Part shown: positions 1 to 7,287 of the stretch, piece by piece
Numbering within the stretch: the first letter of the stretch is position 1
Layout of the letters: each line of letters starts with the position of its first letter
Source of the DNA: a bacterium
GTDB taxonomy: Bacteria; Desulfobacterota; GWC2-55-46; DRQE01
Assembly: GCA_027017505.1 (NCBI GenBank)
Contig: JALUQR010000040.1
Coordinates: 1-15,704 of the forward strand
Length of the DNA stretch: 15,704 bases
Direction of reading: 5' to 3'
Position numbers and translations under genes: made by a program
Notes under the pieces: model-generated
What the model was told of the DNA's origin: nothing
Databases searched by the model: none
Seen by the model: the letters and a program-made list of their open reading frames with translations, nothing else

Positions 1-291
1 AAGTGGATACTGGAGAACCTGGGCAGAAATAGCAGCATACTGTCCAGAAAACCCATAGTTGTCTATTACGCCGATGCGAATTTTATAGATATATGGAACA
101 AGAAGGGCTGGAAACTCGGGCGCATAATAGAATACGGCAGGCGTCATGGTGCACAGTATCTTGCAGGTTATCCACACAAGCTCAGAAGAGTCATACCCGA
201 CTTCGACAGGGAAGAAAGAAGATACTTGAAGAGGATAAAGTCCTTCCCCGCCGATGGCGGGAAAGAATATGTGATATACAGAATCTTGTAA
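1..291 (+). CDS. C-terminal part of an ArnT/PMT-like membrane glycosyltransferase (partial)
   Basis: The reading frame is open from the first base and stops at TAA 289-291, giving 96 residues of a protein whose start lies outside the window. The segment resembles the soluble C-terminal tail of GT39/GT83-type (PMT_2, ArnT-like) polytopic glycosyltransferases. A short strand ending VVYYADANF is followed by a helix with IIEYGRRHGAQYL, then a strand and a final hydrophobic YVIYRIL. Enzymes of this class take a sugar from a polyprenyl-phosphate donor and transfer it on the periplasmic side of the inner membrane. The catalytic loops and transmembrane helices are not in view, so the family call rests on this tail only. 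It is the only plus-strand gene here and converges on the minus-strand cluster with a 7-bp gap, so it probably marks the edge of the polysaccharide operon. A perfect 6-bp hairpin (CCCGCC-GAT-GGCGGG, near 247-261) lies within its 3' coding end. Confidence 0.6.
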   Translation, partial: KWILENLGRNSSILSRKPIVVYYADANFIDIWNKKGWKLGRIIEYGRRHGAQYLAGYPHKLRRVIPDFDREERRYLKRIKSFPADGGKEYVIYRIL

Positions 292-298
292 GGGGTTG

Positions 299-1468
299 CT
301 ACCTCGTGCTCGATATTCTGTAAACCCTCTCGGCCTCCCTGGCACGGACCTCTTTTCCAAGAAGTGTTCCGTACAGTCTCAGTGTCTTAAGTGCTATCTC
401 ATCCCAGTCGAACTCCCTCTTAAGAAGCCCCATGTAGGCAACCCTTTCCTTCTCGGATACTCCCCTCTCAAGGCAGTCCACAATAGCATCTGAAAGCCCC
501 TCAACATCGCCAGCTTTGAAGTATCTGAACCCTTCAAGTGGTATCTCTTTATGCTGCTCAATATCACTTACAAGCACACCTACTCCGTAGCTCAATGCCT
601 CAAGTAGTGCTATTGGTAGCCCCTCGTAATAGGATGGCAAGACGAAAAGCCCTGCGCTGGAAAAGAGCTCTGCAAGGCTTCTGCCAGATAGGATGCCTGT
701 GAGCACAACCCCACGGGTCTTTTCTGCGAGTCTTTCTATCCTTCTGCTGTATGGGGTTTCATGGTCTGCCCCACCTGCTATGACCAGCTTGAAAGAGGGG
801 TTCTTTATCTTGCTGTAGGCGAGGATAAGGTCTTCAAGCCCCTTTTCGGGGACGAACCTGCAGGCGGTGAATACATAGCCACCTGGTTCAAGTGCCCACC
901 TTTTAAGCTCTGCCCCTGCTGGCACAGGCTCTGGAATGCTAACACCATTGGGTATGAAGAGAGCCTCTTTCTTATACTTATCCTCTATAAGCCTCTTTAT
1001 CCACCTGGAGATGGCTATAACGCCATCACTGTAGGCAACCCCGAGCCTTTCTCCGCATCTGAGGGCCCCCTTTGCCAGCCATCCCCACTTTGCCCTCTCA
1101 TAGTCGGGGCCATGGTGTGTCATAACTATCTTGAGTTTGTTGGAAAGGGCTGCAAGGGGGGTCAGAAGCGATGGGCCTATGCCGTGGATATGGAGTATGT
1201 CAGGGGAGAGCCCCTTTACCCCTCTTATGCCCATAAGTGTGTGCACTATCGCCTCGAGGGATTTGGCTCTTGGACACCACAGGTGAATGAACTTCACCCC
1301 CTGCCACTCTGTTACCCTTCTCTCTTCCTCTATATAGGGGGTCCTTGTAAATACGGTAACATCGCAACCAAGCCTTACAAGGCGCGGGTACAGCTCTTCA
1401 CAGTGTTTCTCCACCCCGCCCTGTACCGATGGAAAACCTCTTGTGCCCAGAACACAGATGCGTATCAT
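299..1468 (-). CDS. GT4 family glycosyltransferase (GT-B fold)
   Basis: This 389-residue protein is a full-length GT-B glycosyltransferase that should act on the cytoplasmic face of the membrane, adding a sugar to the growing lipid-linked repeat unit. The N-terminal domain opens with a beta-strand followed by GTRGFPSVQGGVE (residues 8-20), the nucleotide-sugar GT4 signature also seen in the DUF1972/rhamnosyltransferase-like branch. The C-terminal domain begins near FTACRFVPEKGLEDL (200-214). It carries the EX7E motif with E282 and E290 in SYYEGLPIALLEAL. The ATG has an AGGA about 7 nt upstream. It follows the radical SAM gene by 20 bp and is the last gene of the minus-strand operon. Donor and acceptor cannot be read from sequence; mannosyl, rhamnosyl or glucosyl transfer are all possible. 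The final residues are basic and contain no recognisable domain. Confidence 0.88.
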   Translation of the reverse strand: MIRICVLGTRGFPSVQGGVEKHCEELYPRLVRLGCDVTVFTRTPYIEEERRVTEWQGVKFIHLWCPRAKSLEAIVHTLMGIRGVKGLSPDILHIHGIGPSLLTPLAALSNKLKIVMTHHGPDYERAKWGWLAKGALRCGERLGVAYSDGVIAISRWIKRLIEDKYKKEALFIPNGVSIPEPVPAGAELKRWALEPGGYVFTACRFVPEKGLEDLILAYSKIKNPSFKLVIAGGADHETPYSRRIERLAEKTRGVVLTGILSGRSLAELFSSAGLFVLPSYYEGLPIALLEALSYGVGVLVSDIEQHKEIPLEGFRYFKAGDVEGLSDAIVDCLERGVSEKERVAYMGLLKREFDWDEIALKTLRLYGTLLGKEVRAREAERVYRISSTR

Positions 1469-1488
1469 CGTCGAATCCTGTTGTTAAA

Positions 1489-2469
1489 TCAAAGACACGG
1501 GCTTTTACCCATTATACTCCTTATCTTATTTTTTACCACCCATTTTAGTGGCACCCTGATGTATTTCTTCATCACAGGGGCTGCGGTGCCTATCATCCAG
1601 CAGTTCTTGGGGCAGTTCTTTACCTTTTCCCTCACCTCTTCTGCCTTCGGGCTGAGCCATATCTCCTCGAAAGGCTTATCATTGAGGTTGCCCATGCTGT
1701 CCATCCATATGTCCTCTTCGAGCCCGTTACAGGGCCTTATCTCTCCCCAGGGATCAACAAAGAAGTTCTCTGTGCCTGCCTCACATGGCAGAAGCCTTGG
1801 CCTACCCCTTATATAGTTTATAAGCCCGTAGTTGAAATATGCCCTGAACCAGTTCTTAACCCTTCGGGTCTTCAAAAGCTCATCTATGAGCTCTCCAAAA
1901 CAGGCTATGACCTCGTCTTTCTTTGCAATCTCGTTGTCGTATTTGTGAAAGTAGTAGGAGTTGTGCACCACCGCGGTTGCAAACTCCACATCCATCGATC
2001 TTGCAAGCTGATAGAGCTCTATCATATCCTGTGCGTTCCTGTCAGAAACCGTGATGCCGAACCCTATATCCCTAAGCCCCATCCTTTTGAGTTCAAGAAG
2101 GGTTCTTATACCGTGATCGAACCCGTCCTTTAACCCCCGCAGTTCATCGTTTGCAGAGGGCAGCCCCTCTATACTTATGCGTATCCCTACATCAGGGTTC
2201 TTTCTTGCAACACCGAGTATACGGTCTGTAAAATACCCGTTGGTGCTTATGACCACTCTATCGGCCTTCTTCTTCAACACCTGAACTATCTCGTCTATAT
2301 CCTCACGAATGAAGGGTTCCCCACCTGTTATGTTGCAGAATTTAAGGGCGGGCAGCCTTTCCAGAACATGGGGCTGTATCTCCTGGGATGGTTCGGTGGG
2401 ATATTGCCACACATTGCACATGTGGCAACGGGCATTGCACCTGTATGTAACTATCACCGATGCTTCCAA
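1489..2469 (-). CDS. Radical SAM / SPASM-domain protein in the polysaccharide operon
   Basis: This 326-residue protein, counted from the preferred TTG start, is a radical S-adenosylmethionine enzyme. The CX3CX2C cluster motif CNARCHMC sits at residues 11-18 and is followed by GGEP (49-52), which contacts SAM. A second cysteine set, C229, C247, C286 and C290, in a context typical of SPASM or twitch extensions suggests an auxiliary iron-sulfur cluster. The C-terminus is rich in Lys, Arg and Trp and may touch the membrane. The frame extends upstream to another TTG at 2529. I prefer 2469 because GGAGGA lies 8 nt before it and a TGTTATAAT extended -10 element lies between the two candidates. SPASM enzymes are best known for peptide and protein modification, but no precursor peptide is visible nearby. 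Similar proteins recur in glycan loci without an assigned reaction, so a role in sugar or lipid-carrier modification is inference. Confidence 0.85.
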   Translation of the reverse strand: MEASVIVTYRCNARCHMCNVWQYPTEPSQEIQPHVLERLPALKFCNITGGEPFIREDIDEIVQVLKKKADRVVISTNGYFTDRILGVARKNPDVGIRISIEGLPSANDELRGLKDGFDHGIRTLLELKRMGLRDIGFGITVSDRNAQDMIELYQLARSMDVEFATAVVHNSYYFHKYDNEIAKKDEVIACFGELIDELLKTRRVKNWFRAYFNYGLINYIRGRPRLLPCEAGTENFFVDPWGEIRPCNGLEEDIWMDSMGNLNDKPFEEIWLSPKAEEVREKVKNCPKNCWMIGTAAPVMKKYIRVPLKWVVKNKIRSIMGKSPCL

Positions 2470-2477
2470 GGATGAAG

Positions 2478-2483
2478 TCCTCC
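2478..2483 (-). promoter_or_regulatory. Ribosome binding site that decides the radical SAM start
   Basis: GGAGGA on the minus strand is 8 nt upstream of the TTG at 2469-2467. The alternative TTG at 2529 has no comparable purine-rich motif in front of it. A start at 2469 also places the CX3CX2C motif 11 residues from the N-terminus, which is usual for this class of radical SAM proteins. Confidence 0.6.
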
Positions 2484-2502
2484 GGTTGAAAATTTGTTCT
2501 GT

Positions 2503-2511
2503 ATTATAACA
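2503..2511 (-). promoter_or_regulatory. Probable extended -10 promoter for the radical SAM gene
   Basis: The minus strand reads TGTTATAAT, a consensus -10 hexamer with the TGn extension. A TTGTGT lies 15 bp further upstream, which is a poor and short-spaced -35, so recognition would depend mainly on the extended -10. Transcription would start near 2496, giving a leader of about 27 nt that contains the GGAGGA site. The element lies in the 78-bp gap after the upstream GT4 gene, so the radical SAM and last GT4 genes may be expressed separately from the genes above them. Confidence 0.45.
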
Positions 2512-2547
2512 TGAAACACTCTGACACAAAAGAAGCCAGGCTATGGC

Positions 2548-3768
2548 TTATCTCAGAGCCGATTTGTATATCTCCATAAGCTCTTTATAGTGTTTTTCAG
2601 GATTCAGCTCCTCTTTCACCCACTCCCTTGCCTTCCTGCCCATGGTTACTATACTATCTTTATCTCTTAAGAGAGACTCTATCCTGGCCCTCAGTTCCTC
2701 GGGGTCTCCTGCCCTGAAGGTATAACCTGTCTGGCCGTCCCTTACAAGTTCTGGTATGCCGCCTATCCTTGCCCCCACAACGGGTTTTCCCAGTGCAAAT
2801 GCCTCTATGACTATACGGGGGTTGTTCTCGTACCACTCAGAGGGTAGAACTACAAACATGCATCTTCTTATCTCTTCCTTCAGTTCTTCGCCCTTCCTGT
2901 AGCCCAGAAACTCCACACTCTTCATACCCCGGCTTATCACCCCCTCTTCAAGCCCTTCTTTCAAGGGTCCATCCCCTATAATCTTAAGCCTCGGCCCTAT
3001 GTCCCTCAATGCCTCTATGAGTGTGGCAACGCCTTTCTCATGGGAGAGTCTGCCTGCATAGACGATACTTTCCTCATCCCAGCCGTAACGGGGCTTGAAC
3101 TCACCGGTGTCCACAAAGTTTGGTAGATGCACCAGCCTCCTCCTGAAACCCATCTCTTTCACCTTCTCCATCAGGAACCTGCTCGGGGAGATGAAGGTAT
3201 CTATCTTATCGTAAATATGCATAATCCTGTGATGCAGATACATCTCAAAAGTATTTACAAGGCTCTTGAGCATAGAGCCCTTTGTGCATCTTCTCAAGAG
3301 GCAGTGGTAGTACCTGCCGTCTTTACATCTCTCACATGGTTTGCCATCTGATAGCATCGTATATGCTGGGCAGACCAGCTTGTAATCACGCATGGTCATC
3401 ACAGAGGGGATGCCATGCTTGTGGAATACATCGAGGATCGAAGGGGATAACTGGTGTGCGAAGTTGTTTAGATGCACAATGTCGGGTTTTAGCTTCTCGA
3501 TGAGGGCTTCCATCTTTCTCTTTGCTTCCATGGAGTAGAGGATATTGAGGGCCTCTCTGAGTTGTTGTCTCAGCCCCATCTTTTTGTTGTAGTCTATGGG
3601 TGAGACAAAGAGTTCTTTAAGAGGGTATTCAGGGTTCTGGGGTGCCGACATCCCCCAGTAGTGGACCTCGTGTCCCTTCTGGGCCAGAAGCCTTCCAGTG
3701 GCAAGGGTGCTTATCGCATCGCCCCCTTTTGGGAAGAGAAATTTGTTTACAAGGAGTATCTTCATCAT
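2548..3768 (-). CDS. GT4 family glycosyltransferase with a cysteine-rich insert
   Basis: This is a 406-residue GT-B glycosyltransferase of family GT4, counted from the first of two adjacent ATG codons (3768 and 3765). The N-terminal strand KILLVNKFLFPKGGDA is the usual glycine-rich entry of the acceptor domain. A Cys-rich insert with a CERC pair and two further cysteines follows the MRDYKLVCP segment; this insert is common in one GT4 subgroup and may bind a metal. The C-terminal domain contains the EX7E motif in YENNPRIVIEAF, then GGIPELV. The frame is open upstream to a TTG at 3816, but that codon lies inside the preceding methyltransferase gene, and family members begin at the MKILLV strand. 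No strong Shine-Dalgarno precedes the ATGs, so coupling to the gene ending 29 bp upstream is possible. Sugar specificity is unknown. Confidence 0.87.
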   Translation of the reverse strand: MMKILLVNKFLFPKGGDAISTLATGRLLAQKGHEVHYWGMSAPQNPEYPLKELFVSPIDYNKKMGLRQQLREALNILYSMEAKRKMEALIEKLKPDIVHLNNFAHQLSPSILDVFHKHGIPSVMTMRDYKLVCPAYTMLSDGKPCERCKDGRYYHCLLRRCTKGSMLKSLVNTFEMYLHHRIMHIYDKIDTFISPSRFLMEKVKEMGFRRRLVHLPNFVDTGEFKPRYGWDEESIVYAGRLSHEKGVATLIEALRDIGPRLKIIGDGPLKEGLEEGVISRGMKSVEFLGYRKGEELKEEIRRCMFVVLPSEWYENNPRIVIEAFALGKPVVGARIGGIPELVRDGQTGYTFRAGDPEELRARIESLLRDKDSIVTMGRKAREWVKEELNPEKHYKELMEIYKSALR

Positions 3769-3797
3769 TATAATTGCAAAAAACCTGCCATACAATT

Positions 3798-4733
3798 TTA
3801 AGTCTTTGTTGCACAAAGTATTATGGATAGATAAGTCATTTGATTTCTTTCATCATGAAATTTTTTATCCAGATAAGGTCTAACCTCTTCTAACTCTATA
3901 TCAGTAATGGTCTCTAAGGGGATTATTATCACATTCTCCCAGCCATCTTTTTCTAATAATTTCTTATACTGGTATGGTCTAAGCCTGTTTGGTCTTCCTC
4001 TAAAATTAAATAAATTATATATGCCATCACTATATCTGTAGATATTATTAGGACATCTATCTCGTATCCATCTAGAATGTGTTTTAAGGTCTATTTCCGC
4101 AATAATTACGGCCCCTGCTTTAGCAACATAACTTAGCTGGCTAATGACATTTTCCACATTCTCAAAATGTTCAAAAGTGGCTTGACTGAATATAATGTCA
4201 ATACTGTTTTTACCAAATATTGTTATATCAAAGTCATCTCTGCATATATAATTTAATCGGTTATTATTTCTCTTTTGTGTCTTATACAATTCCTCTTGCA
4301 GAAAATCGATTATTGAATCTTTGATGTTTTTCTTTTTTAAATATTCAAAAAATAGTTCATAAAACCTACTTGGAGTATTCTCTGCAAGAGGATTTACATC
4401 TATTGCATTATATCTAGCTATGCCTTTAGATAATAAGTACAAACCTACGCCAAGGTCTTCTCCCGGACCAAGCTCCAATATATTCTTATTAACAATAAAG
4501 TTATCTTCTCCAATATAATCCTCAAGAAAACTCAACCAGTTGTCAACAACCTTAATATCATACTCTATGGCTCTTTCATATTCTTTTAACGAAAAAGGTT
4601 TGGGCGAAGAATATCCCTGGAACACATTCTTCGTCTTGGAAAAAAACAAAAATCCTATTCCTGTAAAGTGATAGAACCAGTTCAGGAATTTTGTTTGTAA
4701 TCTATTATTTATCCGCATATTTTTTATCAGCAA
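3798..4733 (-). CDS. Class I SAM-dependent methyltransferase, strongly AT-rich
   Basis: This protein of up to 311 residues has the Rossmann-fold SAM-binding motif I as ILELGPGEDLG (about residues 85-95). An acidic strand end follows at YNAIDVNPL, and a motif near FSQATFEHF fits the post-I region of Methyltransf_11-type enzymes. The later segment with RYSDGIYNLF and GRPNRLR is a pattern I associate with methyltransferases in polysaccharide loci. It probably methylates a sugar hydroxyl or a related group of the glycan; this is inference. The longest start is TTG at 4733, with GGTGA about 10 nt upstream; ATG at 4718 lacks a good ribosome site, so the start is uncertain. Base composition sets it apart: a 60-base sample at 3841-3900 has 17 G or C, and the protein is rich in Ile, Lys, Asn and Tyr. 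It was probably acquired separately from its neighbours. Confidence 0.8.
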   Translation of the reverse strand: MLIKNMRINNRLQTKFLNWFYHFTGIGFLFFSKTKNVFQGYSSPKPFSLKEYERAIEYDIKVVDNWLSFLEDYIGEDNFIVNKNILELGPGEDLGVGLYLLSKGIARYNAIDVNPLAENTPSRFYELFFEYLKKKNIKDSIIDFLQEELYKTQKRNNNRLNYICRDDFDITIFGKNSIDIIFSQATFEHFENVENVISQLSYVAKAGAVIIAEIDLKTHSRWIRDRCPNNIYRYSDGIYNLFNFRGRPNRLRPYQYKKLLEKDGWENVIIIPLETITDIELEEVRPYLDKKFHDERNQMTYLSIILCATKT

Positions 4734-4769
4734 GTTATAGTTTTCACCATTCTTTGCTCATCCACAAAA

Positions 4770-6092
4770 CTATGTTGCTTGTTTATTGTTTAATCTATAG
4801 GAGATCGATATATACATCCCGCACAGTGCAAAGAATGTATACACAACGAATGGCTTGTTAAGGCCAGTTACAAAACACATAAAGACCAGTGCCAAAATGT
4901 AAGCCCTTAAGACTGCTCCGAGTCTGAATAACATGATATTCTCTTTTATTTTACAGGAAACACTCCTTGTCTTTCTATAAAGTCCTCGCCATACGAATAT
5001 GTACGATACAATGCCAACCAGCCCTGTCTCTGCGAGCACCACGGGCCAGAAGGCATCGAGGCTTCCCATCTTATATACCATCTCCCTGAAGGCATCCGGC
5101 CAGCCCCCGTAATATGGAGAATCGAAGATCACGGATACAACCCCACCAAACATGCCTGGCCCGACCCCAAACAATGGACTTGTGGCAAAAATCCTTAAAG
5201 CCTCAATGTATGCAAATGACCGATAGTATATATCGGGACTGAAATACTTCTGGGTCAATACTGCAAACACACCGACAAGTAGAAAGAGAAAGATGGCAGG
5301 AAGCATCCATCTTCTGTTCAAAAGCATCATCATGATTACAAGTGCCAACCATGCCTGCCTCGAGAGGGTGAGGAAGATCAACACAAGAACGATGGCCATC
5401 TGAAGCCTTCTTCTGAGCACATCCTCTGTGGTTGCGTATATAAGAAAGAGACACAATACTGCGTACATACCAAGATAGTTCATGTTGCCTGGCCCTGTAA
5501 GGGAAACCACCCTGTATAATCCCAGCCTCCTGGTATGCTCTTCAAACTCAACAAGCCCTTGTGGGTCTATCCCTGACAGGGCAAGCCCTTCGCCCACAAT
5601 ACCTGCCACCGCAAGAACGAGCACAACTATCTTAAGATATTTGATGAAGGTCAATATCTCCTCTTCGTTCCATATTAGACTTGTAAACAGGTATATGATT
5701 ATTATGTTCTTGATGAAGTCATATATCCCAAGTACTCCCTGCACCGCATATACACCGTTCCACAGGATGGAGAACAAGCCTGCCAGCACAAAAACAATTA
5801 GAGGCCTTGTAATGCCGGCTTCTCTAATCTTGAAACCCTCAGGCTTCAAGGCCACGAAGGTGAGTAGTATCACCAGCAATATGAGGGTAATTATCTCATC
5901 AGAGTAGGACAGTGCCTTCATCAATGGGTTTTGTTTAGCCCCGTCGGCCTCCAAGAACAACAGAGGAAAGCTCTGAAAAGGTAAAAGCACTATATATAGT
6001 GTCAGAAGCTTCTTGACGAGCAGATGTATATCTAATATACGAAAAGTCTCTCTTGTCTCCATTTTATTGGACAGATTCATCATTTCAGCCAT
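4770..6092 (-). CDS. O-antigen polymerase/ligase family membrane protein (Wzy or WaaL type)
   Basis: This 440-residue protein is almost wholly hydrophobic, with about ten to twelve predicted membrane segments, and has the layout of the O-antigen ligase/polymerase superfamily (Wzy_C). The diagnostic stretch is LTLSRQAWLALVIM, followed by a long periplasmic loop containing SPLFGVGPGMFG and then ETGLVGIVSYI. In this superfamily, arginines near these motifs are needed for polymerising repeat units or joining glycan to lipid A core. With a wzx and a wzz in the same cluster and no other candidate, a Wzy polymerase role is the simpler reading, but WaaL cannot be excluded. The start is ambiguous: the ATG at 6092 and those at 6083 and 6080 all lack a clear Shine-Dalgarno. 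The gene is preceded by a 7-bp inverted repeat and by the 90-bp relic element. The methyltransferase follows after a 36-bp gap. Confidence 0.85.
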   Translation of the reverse strand: MAEMMNLSNKMETRETFRILDIHLLVKKLLTLYIVLLPFQSFPLLFLEADGAKQNPLMKALSYSDEIITLILLVILLTFVALKPEGFKIREAGITRPLIVFVLAGLFSILWNGVYAVQGVLGIYDFIKNIIIIYLFTSLIWNEEEILTFIKYLKIVVLVLAVAGIVGEGLALSGIDPQGLVEFEEHTRRLGLYRVVSLTGPGNMNYLGMYAVLCLFLIYATTEDVLRRRLQMAIVLVLIFLTLSRQAWLALVIMMMLLNRRWMLPAIFLFLLVGVFAVLTQKYFSPDIYYRSFAYIEALRIFATSPLFGVGPGMFGGVVSVIFDSPYYGGWPDAFREMVYKMGSLDAFWPVVLAETGLVGIVSYIFVWRGLYRKTRSVSCKIKENIMLFRLGAVLRAYILALVFMCFVTGLNKPFVVYTFFALCGMYISISYRLNNKQAT

Positions 6093-6116
6093 GTCGATAA
6101 ATCTTTTTGTATCAGC

Positions 6117-6132
6117 TTCTGAAAATTCAGAA
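6117..6132. repeat. Operator-like 16-bp palindrome upstream of the polymerase gene
   Basis: TTCTGAA-AA-TTCAGAA is a perfect 7-bp inverted repeat with a 2-nt centre, ending 24 bp before the ATG at 6092. The centre is too small for a stable RNA hairpin loop, so a dimeric DNA-binding protein site is the more natural reading. No regulator gene is in the window, and chance occurrence in AT-rich DNA is possible. Confidence 0.3.
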
Positions 6133-6150
6133 ATACCATACTTGTATAAC

Positions 6151-6240
6151 GGGACTGTCTCCTAAACTTGTGCAAGCATTTTCTCTTCATCCTATCCACG
6201 AAAAGAATCGCAAGGTGGGAGTAGATAGCAGGACAGTCCC
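6151..6240. mobile_element. 90-bp insertion-sequence relic or MITE with terminal inverted repeats
   Basis: The segment begins GGGACTGTC (6151-6159) and ends GACAGTCCC (6232-6240), a perfect 9-bp terminal inverted repeat. The left end continues CTAAACTTGTGCAAGC, which resembles the ends I remember for IS256-family elements; that comparison is from memory and untested. No transposase frame is present in the 72-bp interior. No target-site duplication is obvious: the flanks read TGTATAAC and TTAAATAT. The right end touches the TAA stop of the GT2 gene. The element separates the AT-rich GT2 gene from the polymerase gene, so it may mark an old recombination joint within the cluster. Confidence 0.5.
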
Positions 6241-7287
6241 TTAAATATTGATATTTTCACTGCCCTTGCCTAACCTGCCATTCAGTCCATCTCTTATAGC
6301 CTTGCTTATTAAGGCATACTTTTCCTTTTTCCCTTTCAACATTGATAAAATCTTCAACAGAAAGGAAAAGAAGAATCTATTGATATTGTAAATAAACCTG
6401 TTGCTCACCAGATTTTCTATTTCAAAAAAAACATGGTTTCTGATGGTATAATAGACCCTAAGGTCATTCCCATTTAAGAGCGTCTCAATCTGTCCTTTTT
6501 TCTCCCTCAAATGCCATGATGTATCTATATCAACAACTTTACTCTGCGGCACCAATAATATCTTTCCGCCTTTCTTGGTTATTCGATAAGTATATTCACG
6601 GTCATCACTGTAGAGGAAAAAATTCTCGTTTGGATATCCTATTTCTTCTATCAAATCTTTGTGGAAGAAAAGACCCCCGTATGGAGCATAAGGAACAGCA
6701 ACTATTTCCAAATACTCTTTTCGCTCCTCCTTTTTATTTGCTTTTACTTTTCTTAATATTTTTGAGGGTAAGTCTATCAAATGAAATCCCAAGAAACTGT
6801 TCTTTCTTCCGAACCACCTTTCTACAACCCCTCCTTGAGCAACTTTTACATAGGGCTCTCTGTTTTCTCTTAACGACAGAAGCGCTGTATTTTTCTCTTT
6901 ATCATTTTCTTTGATTTCATTCCATGTATTGACCAAAACTTCCAGGGCATCCTTCTCAGGCTTATTATCGTCATCAAGCATCCAAATAAGCTCACAATCT
7001 TTACACTTATGAGCTTCCTGTAATCCTTTCTTGTAGCCATATGCTGAACCTGTATTTTCGGATAAGTAGATAACTTTCAATTTGCTCTTTAGACGAACTT
7101 CTAATCTCTTCAATCTGTTCCTGCTTTCTTCAAAAGAGTTATTATCAACGACTATTATCTTTTCAGTCTGTTGCTCGACCAATGAGTCTATAACCTGTTT
7201 CAACAGATGGAATCTATTGCCATAGGTTACTATAACAACGCATGTTTTCACATCCTGGCGATTATCTGTCTGCATAATGTTTTTCAT
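6241..7287 (-). CDS. GT2 family glycosyltransferase (GT-A fold), AT-rich
   Basis: This 348-residue protein is an inverting GT-A glycosyltransferase of family GT2. The fold begins with VVIVTYGNRFHLLKQVI (about residues 17-33), followed by IIVVDNNS. The metal- and nucleotide-sugar-binding DXD appears as WMLDDDN. Further on, GGLFFHKDLIEEIG and FLYSDDREY supply the acceptor-side acidic residues, as in GlfT2-like galactofuranosyl- and rhamnosyltransferases. It should transfer a sugar to the lipid-linked oligosaccharide in the cytoplasm. Its ATG overlaps the stop of the methyltransferase upstream as ATGA (7284-7287), a sign of translational coupling. The coding sequence is AT-rich (18 of 60 G or C at 6721-6780). 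Its TAA stop directly abuts the inverted-repeat relic; the length is normal for the family, so any loss at the C-terminus would be small. Confidence 0.85.
   Translation of the reverse strand: MKNIMQTDNRQDVKTCVVIVTYGNRFHLLKQVIDSLVEQQTEKIIVVDNNSFEESRNRLKRLEVRLKSKLKVIYLSENTGSAYGYKKGLQEAHKCKDCELIWMLDDDNKPEKDALEVLVNTWNEIKENDKEKNTALLSLRENREPYVKVAQGGVVERWFGRKNSFLGFHLIDLPSKILRKVKANKKEERKEYLEIVAVPYAPYGGLFFHKDLIEEIGYPNENFFLYSDDREYTYRITKKGGKILLVPQSKVVDIDTSWHLREKKGQIETLLNGNDLRVYYTIRNHVFFEIENLVSNRFIYNINRFFFSFLLKILSMLKGKKEKYALISKAIRDGLNGRLGKGSENINI

Noticed and set aside
247..261. CCCGCC-GAT-GGCGGG hairpin as an intrinsic terminator for the minus-strand operon
   Set aside because: It lies inside the coding end of the plus-strand gene and no T-run follows it in either direction.
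761..1816. A 351-codon plus-strand open frame opposite the GT4 and radical SAM genes
   Set aside because: It spans two well-supported minus-strand genes, has unusual Cys/Pro/Leu-rich composition and no family features; it is an antisense shadow.
3769..3790. TTGTAT-17-TATAAT as a promoter for the GT4 gene at 2548-3768
   Set aside because: The -10 hexamer overlaps the start codon, so transcription would begin inside the gene; the -35 matches only three bases.
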